Positions 27,901 through 43,200 of a stretch of 64,000 bases of DNA are shown piece after piece. The translations under genes were made by a program, and so were the position numbers. Origin of the DNA: Lamellibrachia columna (lineage: Eukaryota > Annelida > Polychaeta > Sabellida > Siboglinidae). How positions within the stretch are numbered: position 1 is the first letter of the stretch; each line of letters starts with the position of its first letter. Under the pieces are notes generated by a model. The model was not told the origin of the DNA and searched no databases. It saw only the letters and a program-made list of their open reading frames with translations. The DNA lies in contig OY759274.1 of assembly GCA_963662155.1 (NCBI GenBank), positions 46,237,565 to 46,301,564 of the forward strand, given 5' to 3'.

Positions 27901-30900
27901 CGTCTATCCTCTACTCGACAGCTACTATTAGTATCAACTAGTTCGTCTTGTGTCTACTCGACAACGACTATTAATGACAACTAGTTCGTGTAGTTTCTAC
28001 TCGACAACGACTATTAATGTCAACTAGTTGATCTAGCGTCTACTCGACAACTACTATTAATGTCAACTAATTCGTCTCGCGTCTACTCGACAACGACTAT
28101 TAATGTCAACTAGTTCGTCTCGCGTCCACTCGACAAAGACTATTAATATCAAATAGTTCGTCTAGCGTCTACTCGACAACTACTATAAATGTCAACTAGT
28201 TCGTGTAGCGTCTACTCGACAATGACTATTAATGTCAACTAATTCGTCTAGCGCCTACTCGACATCGACTATTAATGTCAACTAGTTCTTCTATCGTCTA
28301 CTCGACAACGACTATTAATGTCAACTAGTTCGTCTAGCGTCTACTCGACAACGATTATTAATGTCAACTAGTTCGTCTACCGTCTACTCGACAACGACTA
28401 TTAATATAAACTAGTTCGTCTAGCGTCAACTCGACAACTAATATTAATGTCAACTAGTTCGTCTCGCGTCTACTCGTCAATGACTATTAATGTCAACTAG
28501 TTCGTCTAGCCTCTACTCGACAACGACTATTAATGTCAACTAGTTCGTGTAGTGTCTACTCGACATCGACAATTAATGTCAACTAGTTCGTCTAGCATCT
28601 ACTCGACAAAGACTATTAATGTCAACTAGTTCGTCTATCCTCTACTCGACAACTACTATTAATGTCAACTAGTTCGTCTCGTGTCTACTCGACAACGACT
28701 ATTAATGTCAACTAGTTCGTATAGTGTCTACTCGACAACGACTATTAATGTCAACTAGTTCGTCTAGCGTCTACTCGACAACTACTATTAATGTCAACTA
28801 GTTCGTCTCGCATCTACTCGACAACGGCTATTAATGTCAACTAGTTCGTCTCGCGTCCACTCGACAACGACTATTAATGTCAACTAGTTCGTCTAGCGTC
28901 TACTCGACAACTACTATAAATGTCAACTAGTTCGTGTAGCGTCTACTCGACAACGACTATTAATGTCAACTAGTTCGTCTAACTTCTACTCGACAACGAC
29001 TATTAATGTCAACTAGTTCGTCTATCGTCTACTCGACAACGACTATTAATGTCAACTAGTTCGTCTAGCGTCTACTCGTCAACGACTATTAATGTCAACT
29101 AGTTCATCTAGCGTCTACTCGACAACGACTGTTAATGTCAACTAGTTCGTGTAGTGTCTACTCGACAACGACTATTAATGTCAACTAGTTCGTCTAGCGT
29201 CTACTCGACAAAGACTATTAATGTCAACTAGTTCGTGTAGCGTCTACTCGGAAACGACTATTAATGTCAACTAGTTCGTCTATCCTCTACTCGACAACTA
29301 CTATTAATGTCAACTAGTTCGTATAGTGTCTACTCGACAACGACAATTAATGTCAACTAGTTCGTCTAGCGTGTACTCGTCAACGACTATTAATGTCAAC
29401 TAGTTCGTCTAGCGTGTACTCGACAACTACTATTAATGTCAACTAGTTCGTCTCGCGTCTACTCGACAACGACTATTAATATCAACTGTTTTGTCTCGCA
29501 TGCACTCGACAACGACTATTAATGTCAACTAGTTCGTCTAGCGTCTACTCGACAACTACTATTAATGTCAATTAGTTCGTCTAGCGTCTACTCGACAACG
29601 ACTGTTAATGTCAACTAGTTCGTCTCGCGGCTACTCGACAACGACTACTAATGTTAACTAGTTCGTCTAGCGTCTACTCGACAACGACTATTAATGTCAA
29701 CTAGTTCGTCTAGCGTCTACTCGACAACGACTATTAATGTCAACTAGTTCGTCTATCCTCTACTCGACAGCTACTATTAGTATCAACTAGTTCGTCTTGT
29801 GTCTACTCGACAACGACTATTAATGTCAACTAGTTCGTGTAGTTTCTACTCGACAACGACTATTAATGTCAACTAGTTGATCTAGCGTCTACTCGACAAC
29901 TACTATTAATGTCAACTAATTCGTCTCGCGTCTACTCGACAACGACTATTAATGTCAACTAGTTCGTCTCGCGTCCACTCGACAAAGACTATTAATATCA
30001 AATAGTTCGTCTAGCGTCTACTCGACAACTACTATAAATGTCAACTAGTTCGTGTAGCGTCTACTCGACAATGACTATTAATGTCAACTAATTCGTCTAG
30101 CGCCTACTCGACATCGACTATTAATGTCAACTAGTTCTTCTATCGTCTACTCGACAACGACTATTAATGTCAACTAGTTCGTCTAGCGTCTACTCGACAA
30201 CGATTATTAATGTCAACTAGTTCGTCTACCGTCTACTCGACAACGACTATTAATATAAACTAGTTCGTCTAGCGTCTACTCGACAACTAATATTAATGTC
30301 AACTAGTTCGTCTCGCGTCTACTCGTCAATGTATATTAATGTCAACTAGTTCGTCTAGCCTCTACTCGACAACGACTATTAATGTCAACTAGTTCGTGTA
30401 GTGTCTACTCGACATCGACAATTAATGTCAACTAGTTCGTCTAGCATCTACTCGACAACGACTATTAATGTCAACTAGTTCGTCTATCCTCTACTCGACA
30501 ACTACTATTAATGTCAATTAGTTCGTCTACCGTCTACTCGACAACGACTGTTAATGTCAACTAGTTCGTCTAGCGTCTACTCGACAACGACTATTAATGT
30601 CAACTAGTTCGTCTATCCTCTACTCGACAACGACTATTAATGTCAACTAGTTCGTCTAGCGTCTACTCGACAACTACTATTAATGTCAACTAGTTCGTCT
30701 CGCATCTACTCGACAACGGCTATTAATGTCAACTAGTTCGTCTCGCGTCCACTCGACAACGACTATTAATGTCAACTAGTTCGTCTAGCGTCTACTCGAC
30801 AACTACTATAAATGTCAACTAGTTCGTGTAGCGTCTACTCGACAACGACTATTAATGTCAACTAGTTCGTCTAACTTCTACTCGACAACGACTATTAATG

Positions 30901-33900
30901 TCAACTAGTTCGTCTATCGTCTACTCGACAACGACTATTAATGTCAACTAGTTCGTCTAGCGTCTACTCGTCAACGACTATTAATGTCAACTAGTTCATC
31001 TAGCGTCTACTCGACAACGACTGTTAATGTCAACTAGTTCGTGTAGTGTCTACTCGACAACGACTATTAATGTCAACTAGTTCGTCTAGCGTCTACTCGA
31101 CAAAGACTATTAATGTCAACTAGTTCGTGTAGCGTCTACTCGGCAACGACTATTAATGTCAACTAGTTCGTCTATCCTCTACTCGACAACTACTATTAAT
31201 GTCAACTAGTTCGTATAGTGTCTACTCGACAACGACAATTAATGTCAACTAGTTCGTCTAGCGTGTACTCGTCAACGACTATTAATGTCAACTAGTTCGT
31301 CTAGCGTGTACTCGACAACTACTATTAATGTCAACTAGTTCGTCTCGCGTCTACTCGACAACGACTATTAATATCAACTGTTTTGTCTCGCATGCACTCG
31401 ACAACGACTATTAATGTCAACTAGTTCGTCTAGCGTCTACTCGACAACTACTATTAATGTCAATTAGTTCGTCTAGCGTCTACTCGACAACGACTGTTAA
31501 TGTCAACTAGTTCGTCTCGCGGCTACTCGACAACGACTACTAATGTTAACTAGTTCGTCTAGCGTCTACTCGACAACGACTATTAATGTCAACTAGTTCG
31601 TCTAGCGTCTACTCGACAACGACTATTAATGTCAACTAGTTCGTCTATCCTCTACTCGACAGCTACTATTAGTATCAACTAGTTCGTCTTGTGTCTACTC
31701 GACAACGACTATTAATGTCAACTAGTTCGTGTAGTTTCTACTCGACAACGACTATTAATGTCAACTAGTTGATCTAGCGTCTACTCGACAACTACTATTA
31801 ATGTCAACTAGTTCGTCTCGCGTCTACTCGACAACGACTATTAATGTCAACTAGTTCGTCTCGCGTCCACTCGACAAAGACTATTAATATCAAATAGTTC
31901 GTCTAGCGTCTACTCGACAACTACTATAAATGTCAACTAGTTCGTGTAGCGTCTACTCGACAATGACTATTAATGTCAACTAATTCGTCTAGCGCCTACT
32001 CGACATCGACTATTAATGTCAACTAGTTCTTCTATCGTCTACTCGACAACGACTATTAATGTCAACTAGTTCGTCTAGCGTCTACTCGACAACGATTATT
32101 AATGTCAACTAGTTCGTCTACCGTCTACTCGACAATGACTATTAATATAAACTAGTTCGTCTAGCGTCTACTCGACAACTAATATTAATGTCAACTAGTT
32201 CGTCTCGCGTCTACTCGTCAATGTCTATTAATGTCAACTAGTTCGTCTAGCCTCTACTCGACATCGACTATTAATGTCAACTAGTTCGTGTAGTGTCTAC
32301 TCGACATCGACAATTAATGTCAACTAGTTCGTCTAGCATCTACTCGACAACGACTATTAATGTCAACTAGTTCGTCTATCCTCTACTCGACAACTACTAT
32401 TAATGTCAACTAGTTCGTCTCGTGTCTGCTCGACAACGACTATTAATGTCAACTAGTTCGTATAGTGTCTACTCGACAACGACTATTAATGTCAACTAGT
32501 TCGTCTAGCGTCTACTCGACAACTACTATTAATGTCAACTAGTTCGTCTCGCATCTACTCGACAACGGCTATTAATGTCAACTAGTTCGTCTCGCGTCCA
32601 CTCGACAACGACTATTAATGTCAACTAGTTCGTCTAGCGTCTACTCGACAACTACTATAAATGTCAACTAGTTCGTGTAGCGTCTACTCGACAACGACTA
32701 TTAATGTCAACTAGTTCGTCTAACTTCTACTCGACAACGACTATTAATGTCAACTAGTTCGTCTATCGTCTACTCGACAACGACTATTAATGTCAACTAG
32801 TTCGTCTAGCGTCTACTCGTCAACGACTATTAATGTCAACTAGTTCATCTAGCGTCTACTCGACAACGACTGTTAATGTCAACTAGTTCGTGTAGTGTCT
32901 ACTCGACAACGACTATTAATGTCAACTAGTTCGTCTAGCGTCTACTCGACAAAGACTATTAATGTCAACTAGTTCGTGTAGCGTCTACTCGGAAACGACT
33001 ATTAATGTCAACTAGTTCGTCTATCCTCTACTCGACAACTACTATTAATGTCAACTAGTTCGTATAGTGTCTACTCTACAACGACAATTAATGTCAACTA
33101 GTTCGTCTAGCGTGTACTCGTCAACGACTATTAATGTCAACTAGTTCGTCTAGCGTGTACTCGACAACTACTATTAATGTCAACTAGTTCGTCTCGCGTC
33201 TACTCGACAACGACTATTAATATCAACTGTTTTGTCTCGCATGCACTCGACAACGACTATTAATGTCAACTAGTTCGTCTAGCGTCTACTCGACAACTAC
33301 TATTAATGTCAATTAGTTCGTCTAGCGTCTACTCGACAACGACTGTTAATGTCAACTAGTTCGTCTCGCGGCTACTCGACAACGACTACTAATGTTAACT
33401 AGTTCGTCTAGCGTCTACTCGACAACGACTATTAATGTCAACTAGTTCGTCTAGCGTCTACTCGACAACGACTATTAATGTCAACTAGTTCGTCTATCCT
33501 CTACTCGACAGCTACTATTAGTATCAACTAGTTCGTCTTGTGTCTACTCGACAACGACTATTAATGTCAACTAGTTCGTGTAGTTTCTACTCGACAACGA
33601 CTATTAATGTCAACTAGTTGATCTAGCGTCTACTCGACAACTACTATTAATGTCAACTAATTCGTCTCGCGTCTACTCGACAACGACTATTAATGTCAAC
33701 TAGTTCGTCTCGCGTCCACACGACAAAGACTATTAATATCAAATAGTTCGTCTAGCGTCTACTCGACAACTACTATAAATGTCAACTAGTTCGTGTAGCG
33801 TCTACTCGACAATGACTATTAATGTCAACTAATTCGTCTAGCGCCTACTCGACATCGACTATTAATGTCAACTAGTTCTTCTATCGTCTACTCGACAACG

Positions 33901-34260
33901 ACTATTAATGTCAACTAGTTCGTCTAGCGTCTACTCGACAACGATTATTAATGTCAACTAGTTCGTCTACCGTCTACTCGACAACGACTATTAATATAAA
34001 CTAGTTCGTCTAGCGTCTACTCGACAACTAATATTAATGTCAACTAGTTCGTCTCGCGTCTACTCGTCAATGTCTATTAATGTCAACTAGTTCGTCTAGC
34101 CTCTACTCGACAACGACTATTAATGTCAACTAGTTCGTGTAGTGTCTACTCGACATCGACAATTAATGTCAACTAGTTCGTCTAGCATCTACTCGACAAC
34201 GACTATTAATGTCAACTAGTTCGTCTATCCTCTACTCGACAACTACTATTAATGTCAATT
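21959..34260. repeat. Higher-order repeat zone 4: 43-monomer (1,849 bp) unit, about seven copies
   Basis: The marker CGACAGCTACTATTAGTATC lies in monomers starting at 21,959, 23,808, 24,195, 26,044, 27,893, 29,742, 31,634 and 33,483. Spacings are 1,849, 387 (9 monomers), 1,849, 1,849, 1,849, 1,892 (44 monomers) and 1,849. The 44-monomer copy carries a replaced stretch near 30,515-30,640. Two haplotypes are visible. Copies at 21,959, 24,195 and 27,893 have GTCAACTCGACAACTAAT together with GCATCTACTCGACAAAG. Copies at 26,044, 29,742 and 31,634 have GTCTACTCGACAACTAAT with GCATCTACTCGACAACG. Confidence 0.92.
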
Positions 34261-37200
34261 AGTTCGTCTAGCGTCTACTCGACAACGACTGTTAATGTCA
34301 ACTAGTTCGTCTAGCGTCTACTCGACAACGACTATTAATGTCAACTAGTTCGTCTATCCTCTACTCGACAACGACTATTAATGTAAACTAGTTCGTCTAG
34401 CCTCTACTCGACAACGACTATTAATGTCAACTAGTTCGTCTAGCGTCTACTCGACAACGACTATTAATATCAACTAGTTCGTCTAGCGTCTACTCGGCAA
34501 CGACTATTAATGTCAACTAGTTCGTCTAGCGTCTACTCGTCAACGACTATTAATGTCAACTAGTTCTTCTCGCGTCTAGTCGACAAATACTATTAATGTC
34601 AAATAGTTCGTCTAGCGTCTACTCGTCAACGACTATTAATTTCAACTATTTCGTCTTGTGTCTACTCGACAGCTACTATTAATGTCAATTAGTTCGTCTA
34701 GCGTCTACTCGACAACGACTGTTAATGTCAACTAGCTCGTCTAGCGGCTACTCGACAACGACTGTTAATGTCAACTAGTTCGTCTAGAGGCTACTAGACA
34801 ACGACTGTTAATGTCAACTAGTTCGTCTAGCGGCTACTCGACAACGACTGTTAATGCCAACTAGTTCGTCTAGCGTCTATTCGACAACGACTATTAATGT
34901 CAACTAGTTCGTCTAACTTCTACTCGACAACGACTATTAATGTCAACTAGTTCGTCTAGCGTCTAATCGACAACGACTATTAATATCAACTAGTTCGTCT
35001 AGCGTCTACTCGACAATGACTATTAATGTCAACTAGTTCGTCTAGAGTCTACTCGTAAACGACTATTAATGTCATCTAGTTCGTCTAACGTCTACTCGTC
35101 AACGACTATTAATGTCAACTAGTTCGTCTAGCGTCTACTCGACAACGACCATTAATGTTAACTAATTCGTCTAGCGTCTACTCGTCAACGACTATTAATG
35201 TCAACTAGTTCATCTAGCGTCTACTCGACAACGACTATTAATGTCAACTAGTTCGTGTAGTGTCTACTCGAAAACGACAATTAATGTCAACTAGTTCGTC
35301 TAGCAACTACTCGACAACGACTATTAATGTCAACTAGTTCGTGTAGCGTCTACTCGGCAACGACTATTAATATCAACTAGTTCGTCTATCCTCTACTCGA
35401 CAACTACTATTAGTATCAACTAGTTCGTCTCGCGTCTACTCGACAACGACTATTAATGTCAACTAGTTCGTGTAGTTTCTACTCGACAACGACTATTAAT
35501 GTCAACTAGTTGATCTAGCGTCTACTCGACAACTACTATTAATGTTAACTAGATCGTCTCGCGTCTACTCGACAACGACTATTAATGTCAACTAGTTCGT
35601 CTCGCGTCCACTCTACAACGACTATTAATATCAAATAGTTCGTCTAGCGTCTACTCGACAACTACTATAAATTTCAACTAGTTCGTGTAGCGTCTACTCG
35701 ACAACGACTATTAATGTCAACTAGTTCGTCTAGCGCCTACTCGACAACGACTATTAATGTCAACTAGTTCTTCTCTCCTCTACTCGACAACGACTATTAA
35801 TGTCAACTAGTTCGTCTAGCGTCTACTCGACAACGATTATTAATGTCAACTAGTTCGTCTACCGTCTACTCGACAACGACTATTAATATCAACTAGTTCG
35901 TCTAGCGTCTACTCGAAAACTAGTATTAATGTCAACTAGTTCGTCTCGCGTCTACTCGTCAATGACTATTAATGTCAACTAGTTCGTCTAGCCTCTACTC
36001 GACAACGACTATTAATGTCAACTAGTTCGTCTAGCGTCTACTCGACAAAGACTATTAATGTCAACTAGTTCGTGGAGCGTCTACTCGGCAACGACTATTA
36101 ATGTCAACTAGTTCGTCTATCCTCTACTCGACAACTACTATTAATGTCAACTAGTTCGTATAGTGTCTACTCGACAACGACAATTAATGTCAACTAGTTC
36201 GTCTAGCGTGTACTCGTCAACGACTATTAATGTCAACTAGTTCGTATAGCGTGTACTCGACAACTACTATTAATGTCAACTAGTTCGTCTCGCGTCTACT
36301 CGACAACGACTATTAATATCAACTGTTTCGTCTCGCATCCACTCGACAACGACTATTAATGTCAACTAGTTCGTCTAGCGTCTACTCGACAACTACTATT
36401 AATGTCAATTAGTTCGTCTAGCGTCTACTCGACAACGACTGTTAATGTCAACTAGTTCGTCTCGCGGCTACTCGACAACGACTACTAATGTTAACTAGTT
36501 CGTCTAGCGTCTACTCGACAACGACTACTAATGTCAACTAGTTCGTCTAGCGTCTACTCGTCAACGACTATTAATATCAACTAGTACGTCTAGCGTCTAC
36601 TCGACAACGACTATTAATGTCAACTAGTTCGTCTATCCTCTACTCGACAACGACTATTAATGTAAACTATTTCGTCTAGCCTCTACTCGACAACGACTAT
36701 TAATGTCAACTAGTTCGTCTAGCGTCTACTCGACAACGACTATTAATATCAACTAGTTCGTCTAGCGTCTACTCGGCAACGACTATTAATGTCAACTAGT
36801 TCGTCTAGCGTCTACTCGTCAACGACTATTAATGTCAACTAGTTCGTCTAGCGTCTACTCGACAACGACTATTAATGTTAACTAATTCGTCTAGCGTCTA
36901 CTCGTCAACGACTATTAATGTCAACTTGTTCATCTAGCGTCTACTCGACAACGACTATTAATGTCAACTAGTTCGTGTAGTGTCTACTCGAAAACGACAA
37001 TTAATGTCAACTAGTTCGTCTAGCAACTACTCGACAACGACTATTAATGTCAACTAGTTCGTGTAGCGTCTACTCGGCAACGACTATTAATGTCAACTAG
37101 TTCGTCTATCCTCTACTCGACAACTACTATTAGTATCAACTAGTTCGTCTCGTGTCTACTCGACAACGACTATTAATGTCAACTAGTTCGTGTAGTTTCT

Positions 37201-40200
37201 ACTCGACAACGACTATTAATGTCAACTAGTTCGTCTCGCGTCTACTCGACAACGACTATTAATGTCAACTAGTTCGTCTCGCGTCCACTCGACAAAGACT
37301 ATTAATATCAAATAGTTCGTCTAGCGTCTACTCGACAACTACTATAAATGTCAACTAGTTCGTGTAGCGTCTACTCGACAACGACTATTAATGTCAACTA
37401 ATTCGTCTAGCGCCTACTCGACATCGACTATTAATGTCAACTAGTTCTTCTATCGTCTACTCGACAACGACTATTAATGTCAACTAGTTCGTCTAGCGTC
37501 TACTCGACAACGATTATTAATGTCAACTAGTTCGTCTACCGTCTACTCGACAACGACTATTAATATAAACTAGTTCGTCTAGCGTCTACTCGACAACTAG
37601 TATTAATGTCAACTAGTTCGTCTCGCGTCTACTCGTCAATGACTATTAATGTCAACTAGTTCGTCTAGCCTCTACTCGACAACGACTATTAATGTCAACT
37701 AGTTCGTGTAGTGTCTACTCGACATCGACAATTAATGTCAACTAGTTCGTCTAGCATCTACTCGACAACGACTATTAATGTCAACTAGTTCGTCTATCCT
37801 CTACTCGACAACTACTATTAATGTCAACTAGTTCGTCTCGTGTCTACTCGACAACGACTATTAATGTCAACTAGTTCGTATAGTGTCTACTCGACAACGA
37901 CTATTAATGTCAACTAGTTCGTCTAGCGTCTACTCGACAACTACTATTAATGTCAACTAGTTCGTCTCGCATCTACTCGACAACGACTATTAATGTCAAC
38001 TAGTTCGTCTCGCGTCCACTCGACAACGACTATTAATGTCAACTAGTTCGTCTAGCATCTACTCGACAACTACTATAAATGTCAACTAGTTCGTGTAGCG
38101 TCTACTCGACAACGACTATTAATGTCAACTAGTTCGTCTAACTTCTACTCGACAACTACTATTAATGTCAACTAGTTCGTCTAGCGTCTACTCGACAACG
38201 ATTATTAATGTCAACTAGTTCATCTACCGTCTACTCGACAACGACTATTAATGTCATCTAGTTCGTCTAGCGTCTACTCGACAACGACTATTAATGTCAA
38301 CTAGTTCGTGTATCATCTACTCAACAAAGACTATTAATATAAACTAGTTTGTCTAGCGTCTACTCGACAACGACTATTAATGTCAACTAGTACGTCTAGC
38401 GTCTACTCGACAACGACTATTAATGTCAACTAGTTCGTCTAGCGTCTACTCGTCAACGACTATTAATGTCAACTAGTTCATCTAGCGTCTACTCGACAAC
38501 GACTATTAATGTCAACTAGTTCGTGTAGTGTCTACTCGACAACGACTATTAATGTCAACTAGTTCGTCTAGCGTCTACTCGACAAAGACTATTAATGTCA
38601 ACTAGTTCGTGTAGCGTCTACTCGGCAACGACTATTAATGTCAACTAGTTCGTCTATCCTCTACTCGACAACTACTATTAATGTCAACTAGTTCGTATAG
38701 TGTCTACTCGACAACGACAATTAATGTCAACTAGTTCGTCTAGCGTGTACTCGACAACGACTATTAATATCAACTGTTTCGTCTCGCATGCACTCGACAA
38801 CGACTATTAATGTCAACTAGTTCGTCTAGCGTCTACTCGACAACTACTATTAATGTCAATTAGTTCGTCTAGCGTCTACTCGACAACGACTGTTAATGTC
38901 AACTAGTTCGTCTCGCGGCTACTCGACAACGACTACTAATGTCAACTAGTTCGTCTAGCGTCTACTCGACAACGACTATTAATGTCAACTAGTTCGTCTA
39001 GCGTCTACTCGACAACGACTATTAATGTCAACTAGTTCGTCTAGCGTCTACTCGACAACGACTATTAATGTCAACTAGTTCGTCTAGCGTCTACTCGACA
39101 ACGACTATTAATGTCAACTAGTTCGTCTATCTTCTACTCGACAACGACTATTAATGTAAACTAGTTCGTCTAGCCTCTACTCGACAACGACTATTAATAT
39201 CAACTAGTTCGTCTAGCGTCTACCCGACAACGACTATTAATATCAACTAGTTCGTCTAGCTTCTACTCGGCAACGACTATTAATGTCAACTAGTTCGTCT
39301 AGCGTCTACTCGTCAACGACTATTAATGTCAACTAGTTCTTCTCGCGTCTAGTCGACAAATACTATTAATGTCAAATAGTTCGTCTAGCGTCTACTCGTC
39401 AACGACTATTAATTTCAACTATTTCGTCTTGTGTCTACTCGACAGCTACTATTAATGTCAATTAGTTCGTCTAGCGTCTACTCGACAACGACTGTTAATG
39501 TCAACTAGCTCGTCTAGCGGCTACTCGACAACGACTGTTAATGTCAACTAGTTCGTCTAGAGGCTACTAGACAACGACTGTTAATGTCAACTAGTTCGTC
39601 TAGCGGCTACTCGACAACGACTGTTAATGCCAACTAGTTCGTCTAGCGTCTATTCGACAACGACTATTAATGTCAACTAGTTCGTCTAACTTCTACTCGA
39701 CAACGACTATTAATGTCAACTAGTTCGTCTAGCGTCTACTCGACAACGACTATTAATATCAACTAGTTCGTCTAGCGTCTACTCGACAATGACTATTAAT
39801 GTCAACTAGTTCGTCTAGAGTCTACTCGTAAACGAATATTAATGTCATCTAGTTCGTCTAACGTCTACTCGTCAACGACTATTAATGTCAACTAGTTCGT
39901 CTAGCGTCTACTCGACAACGACCATTAATGTTAACTAATTCGTCTAGCGTCTACTCGTCAACGACTATTAATGTCAACTAGTTCATCTAGCGTCTACTCG
40001 ACAACGACTATTAATGTCAACTAGTTCGTGTAGTGTCTACTCGAAAACGACAATTAATGTCAACTAGTTCGTCTAGCAACTACTCGACAACGACTATTAA
40101 TGTCAACTAGTTCGTGTAGCGTCTACTCGGCAACGACTATTAATGTCAACTAGTTCGTCTATCCTCTACTCGACAACTACTATTAGTATCAACTAGTTCG

Positions 40201-43200
40201 TCTCGCGTCTACTCGACAACGACTATTAATGTCAACTAGTTCGTGTAGTTTCTACTCGACAACGACTATTAATGTTAACTAGTTCGTCTCGCGTCTACTC
40301 GACAACGACTATTATTGTCAACTAGTTCGTCTCGCGTCCACTCGACAACGACTATTAATATCAAATAGTTCGTCTAGCGTCTACTCGACAACTACTATAA
40401 ATTTCAACTAGTTCGTGTAGCGTCTACTCGACAACGACTATTAATGTCAACTAGTTCGTCTAGCGTCTACTCGTCAACGACTATTAATGTCAACTAGTTC
40501 TTCTCGCGTCTAGTCGACAAATACTATTAATATCAAATAGTTCGTCTAGCGTCTACTCGTCAACGACTATTAATTTCAAATATTTCGTCTTGTGTCTACT
40601 CGACAGCTACTATTAAAGTCAATTAGTTCGTCTAGCGTCTACTCGACAACGACTGTTAATGTCAACTAGCTCGCCTAGCGGCTACTCGACAACGACTGTT
40701 AATGTCAACTAGTTCGTCTAGAGGCTACTAGACAACGACTGTTAATGTCAACTAGTTCGTCTAGCGGCTACTCGACAACGACTGTTAATGCCAACTAGTT
40801 CGTCTAGCGTCTATTCGACAACGACTATTAATGTCAACTAGTTCGTCTAACTTCTACTCGACAACGACTATTAATGTCAACTAGTTCGTCTAGCGTCTAC
40901 TCGACAACGACTATTAATATCAACTAGTTCGTCTAGCGTCTACTCGACAATGACTATTAATGTCAACTAGTTCGTCTAGAGTCTACTCGTAAACGAATAT
41001 TAATGTCATCTAGTTCGTCTAACGTCTACTCGTCAACGACTATTAATGTCAACTAGTTCGTCTAGCGTCTACTCGACAACTACTATTAATGTCAACTAGT
41101 TCGTCTCGCATCTACTCGACAACGGCTATTAATGTCAACTAGTTCGTCTCGCGTCCACTCGACAACGACTATTAATGTCAACTAGTTCGTCTAGCGTCTA
41201 CTCGACAACTACTATAAATGTCAACTAGTTCGTGTAGCGTCTACTCGACAACGACTATTAATGTCAACTAGTTCGTCTAACTTCTACTCGACAACGACTA
41301 TTAATGTCAACTAGTTCGTCTATCGTCTACTCGACAACGACTATTAATGTCAACTAGTTCGTCTAGCGTCTACTCGTCAACGACTATTAATGTCAACTAG
41401 TTCATCTAGCGTCTACTCGACAACGACTGTTAATGTCAACTAGTTCGTGTAGTGTCTACTCGACAACGACTATTAATGTCAACTAGTTCGTCTAGCGTCT
41501 ACTCGACAAAGACTATTAATGTCAACTAGTTCGTGTAGCGTCTACTCGGAAACGACTATTAATGTCAACTAGTTCGTCTATCCTCTACTCGACAACTACT
41601 ATTAATGTCAACTAGTTCGTATAGTGTCTACTCTACAACGACAATTAATGTCAACTAGTTCGTCTAGCGTGTACTCGTCAACGACTATTAATGTCAACTA
41701 GTTCGTCTAGCGTGTACTCGACAACTACTATTAATGTCAACTAGTTCGTCTCGCGTCTACTCGACAACGACTATTAATATCAACTGTTTTGTCTCGCATG
41801 CACTCGACAACGACTATTAATGTCAACTAGTTCGTCTAGCGTCTACTCGACAACTACTATTAATGTCAATTAGTTCGTCTAGCGTCTACTCGACAACGAC
41901 TGTTAATGTCAACTAGTTCGTCTCGCGGCTACTCGACAACGACTACTAATGTTAACTAGTTCGTCTAGCGTCTACTCGACAACGACTATTAATGTCAACT
42001 AGTTCGTCTAGCGTCTACTCGACAACGACTATTAATGTCAACTAGTTCGTCTATCCTCTACTCGACAGCTACTATTAGTATCAACTAGTTCGTCTTGTGT
42101 CTACTCGACAACGACTATTAATGTCAACTAGTTCGTGTAGTTTCTACTCGACAACGACTATTAATGTCAACTAGTTGATCTAGCGTCTACTCGACAACTA
42201 CTATTAATGTCAACTAATTCGTCTCGCGTCTACTCGACAACGACTATTAATGTCAACTAGTTCGTCTCGCGTCCACACGACAAAGACTATTAATATCAAA
42301 TAGTTCGTCTAGCGTCTACTCGACAACTACTATAAATGTCAACTAGTTCGTGTAGCGTCTACTCGACAATGACTATTAATGTCAACTAATTCGTCTAGCG
42401 CCTACTCGACATCGACTATTAATGTCAACTAGTTCTTCTATCGTCTACTCGACAACGACTATTAATGTCAACTAGTTCGTCTAGCGTCTACTCGACAACG
42501 ATTATTAATGTCAACTAGTTCGTCTACCGTCTACTCGACAACGACTATTAATATAAACTAGTTCGTCTAGCGTCTACTCGACAACTAATATTAATGTCAA
42601 CTAGTTCGTCTCGCGTCTACTCGTCAATGTCTATTAATGTCAACTAGTTCGTCTAGCCTCTACTCGACAACGACTATTAATGTCAACTAGTTCGTGTAGT
42701 GTCTACTCGACATCGACAATTAATGTCAACTAGTTCGTCTAGCATCTACTCGACAACGACTATTAATGTCAACTAGTTCGTCTATCCTCTACTCGACAAC
42801 TACTATTAATGTCAATTAGTTCGTCTAGCGTCTACTCGACAACGACTGTTAATGTCAACTAGTTCGTCTAGCGTCTACTCGACAACGACTATTAATGTCA
42901 ACTAGTTCGTCTATCCTCTACTCGACAACGACTATTAATGTAAACTAGTTCGTCTAGCCTCTACTCGACAACGACTATTAATGTCAACTAGTTCGTCTAG
43001 CGTCTACTCGACAACGACTATTAATATCAACTAGTTCGTCTAGCGTCTACTCGGCAACGACTATTAATGTCAACTAGTTCGTCTAGCGTCTACTCGTCAA
43101 CGACTATTAATGTCAACTAGTTCTTCTCGCGTCTAGTCGACAAATACTATTAATGTCAAATAGTTCGTCTAGCGTCTACTCGTCAACGACTATTAATTTC

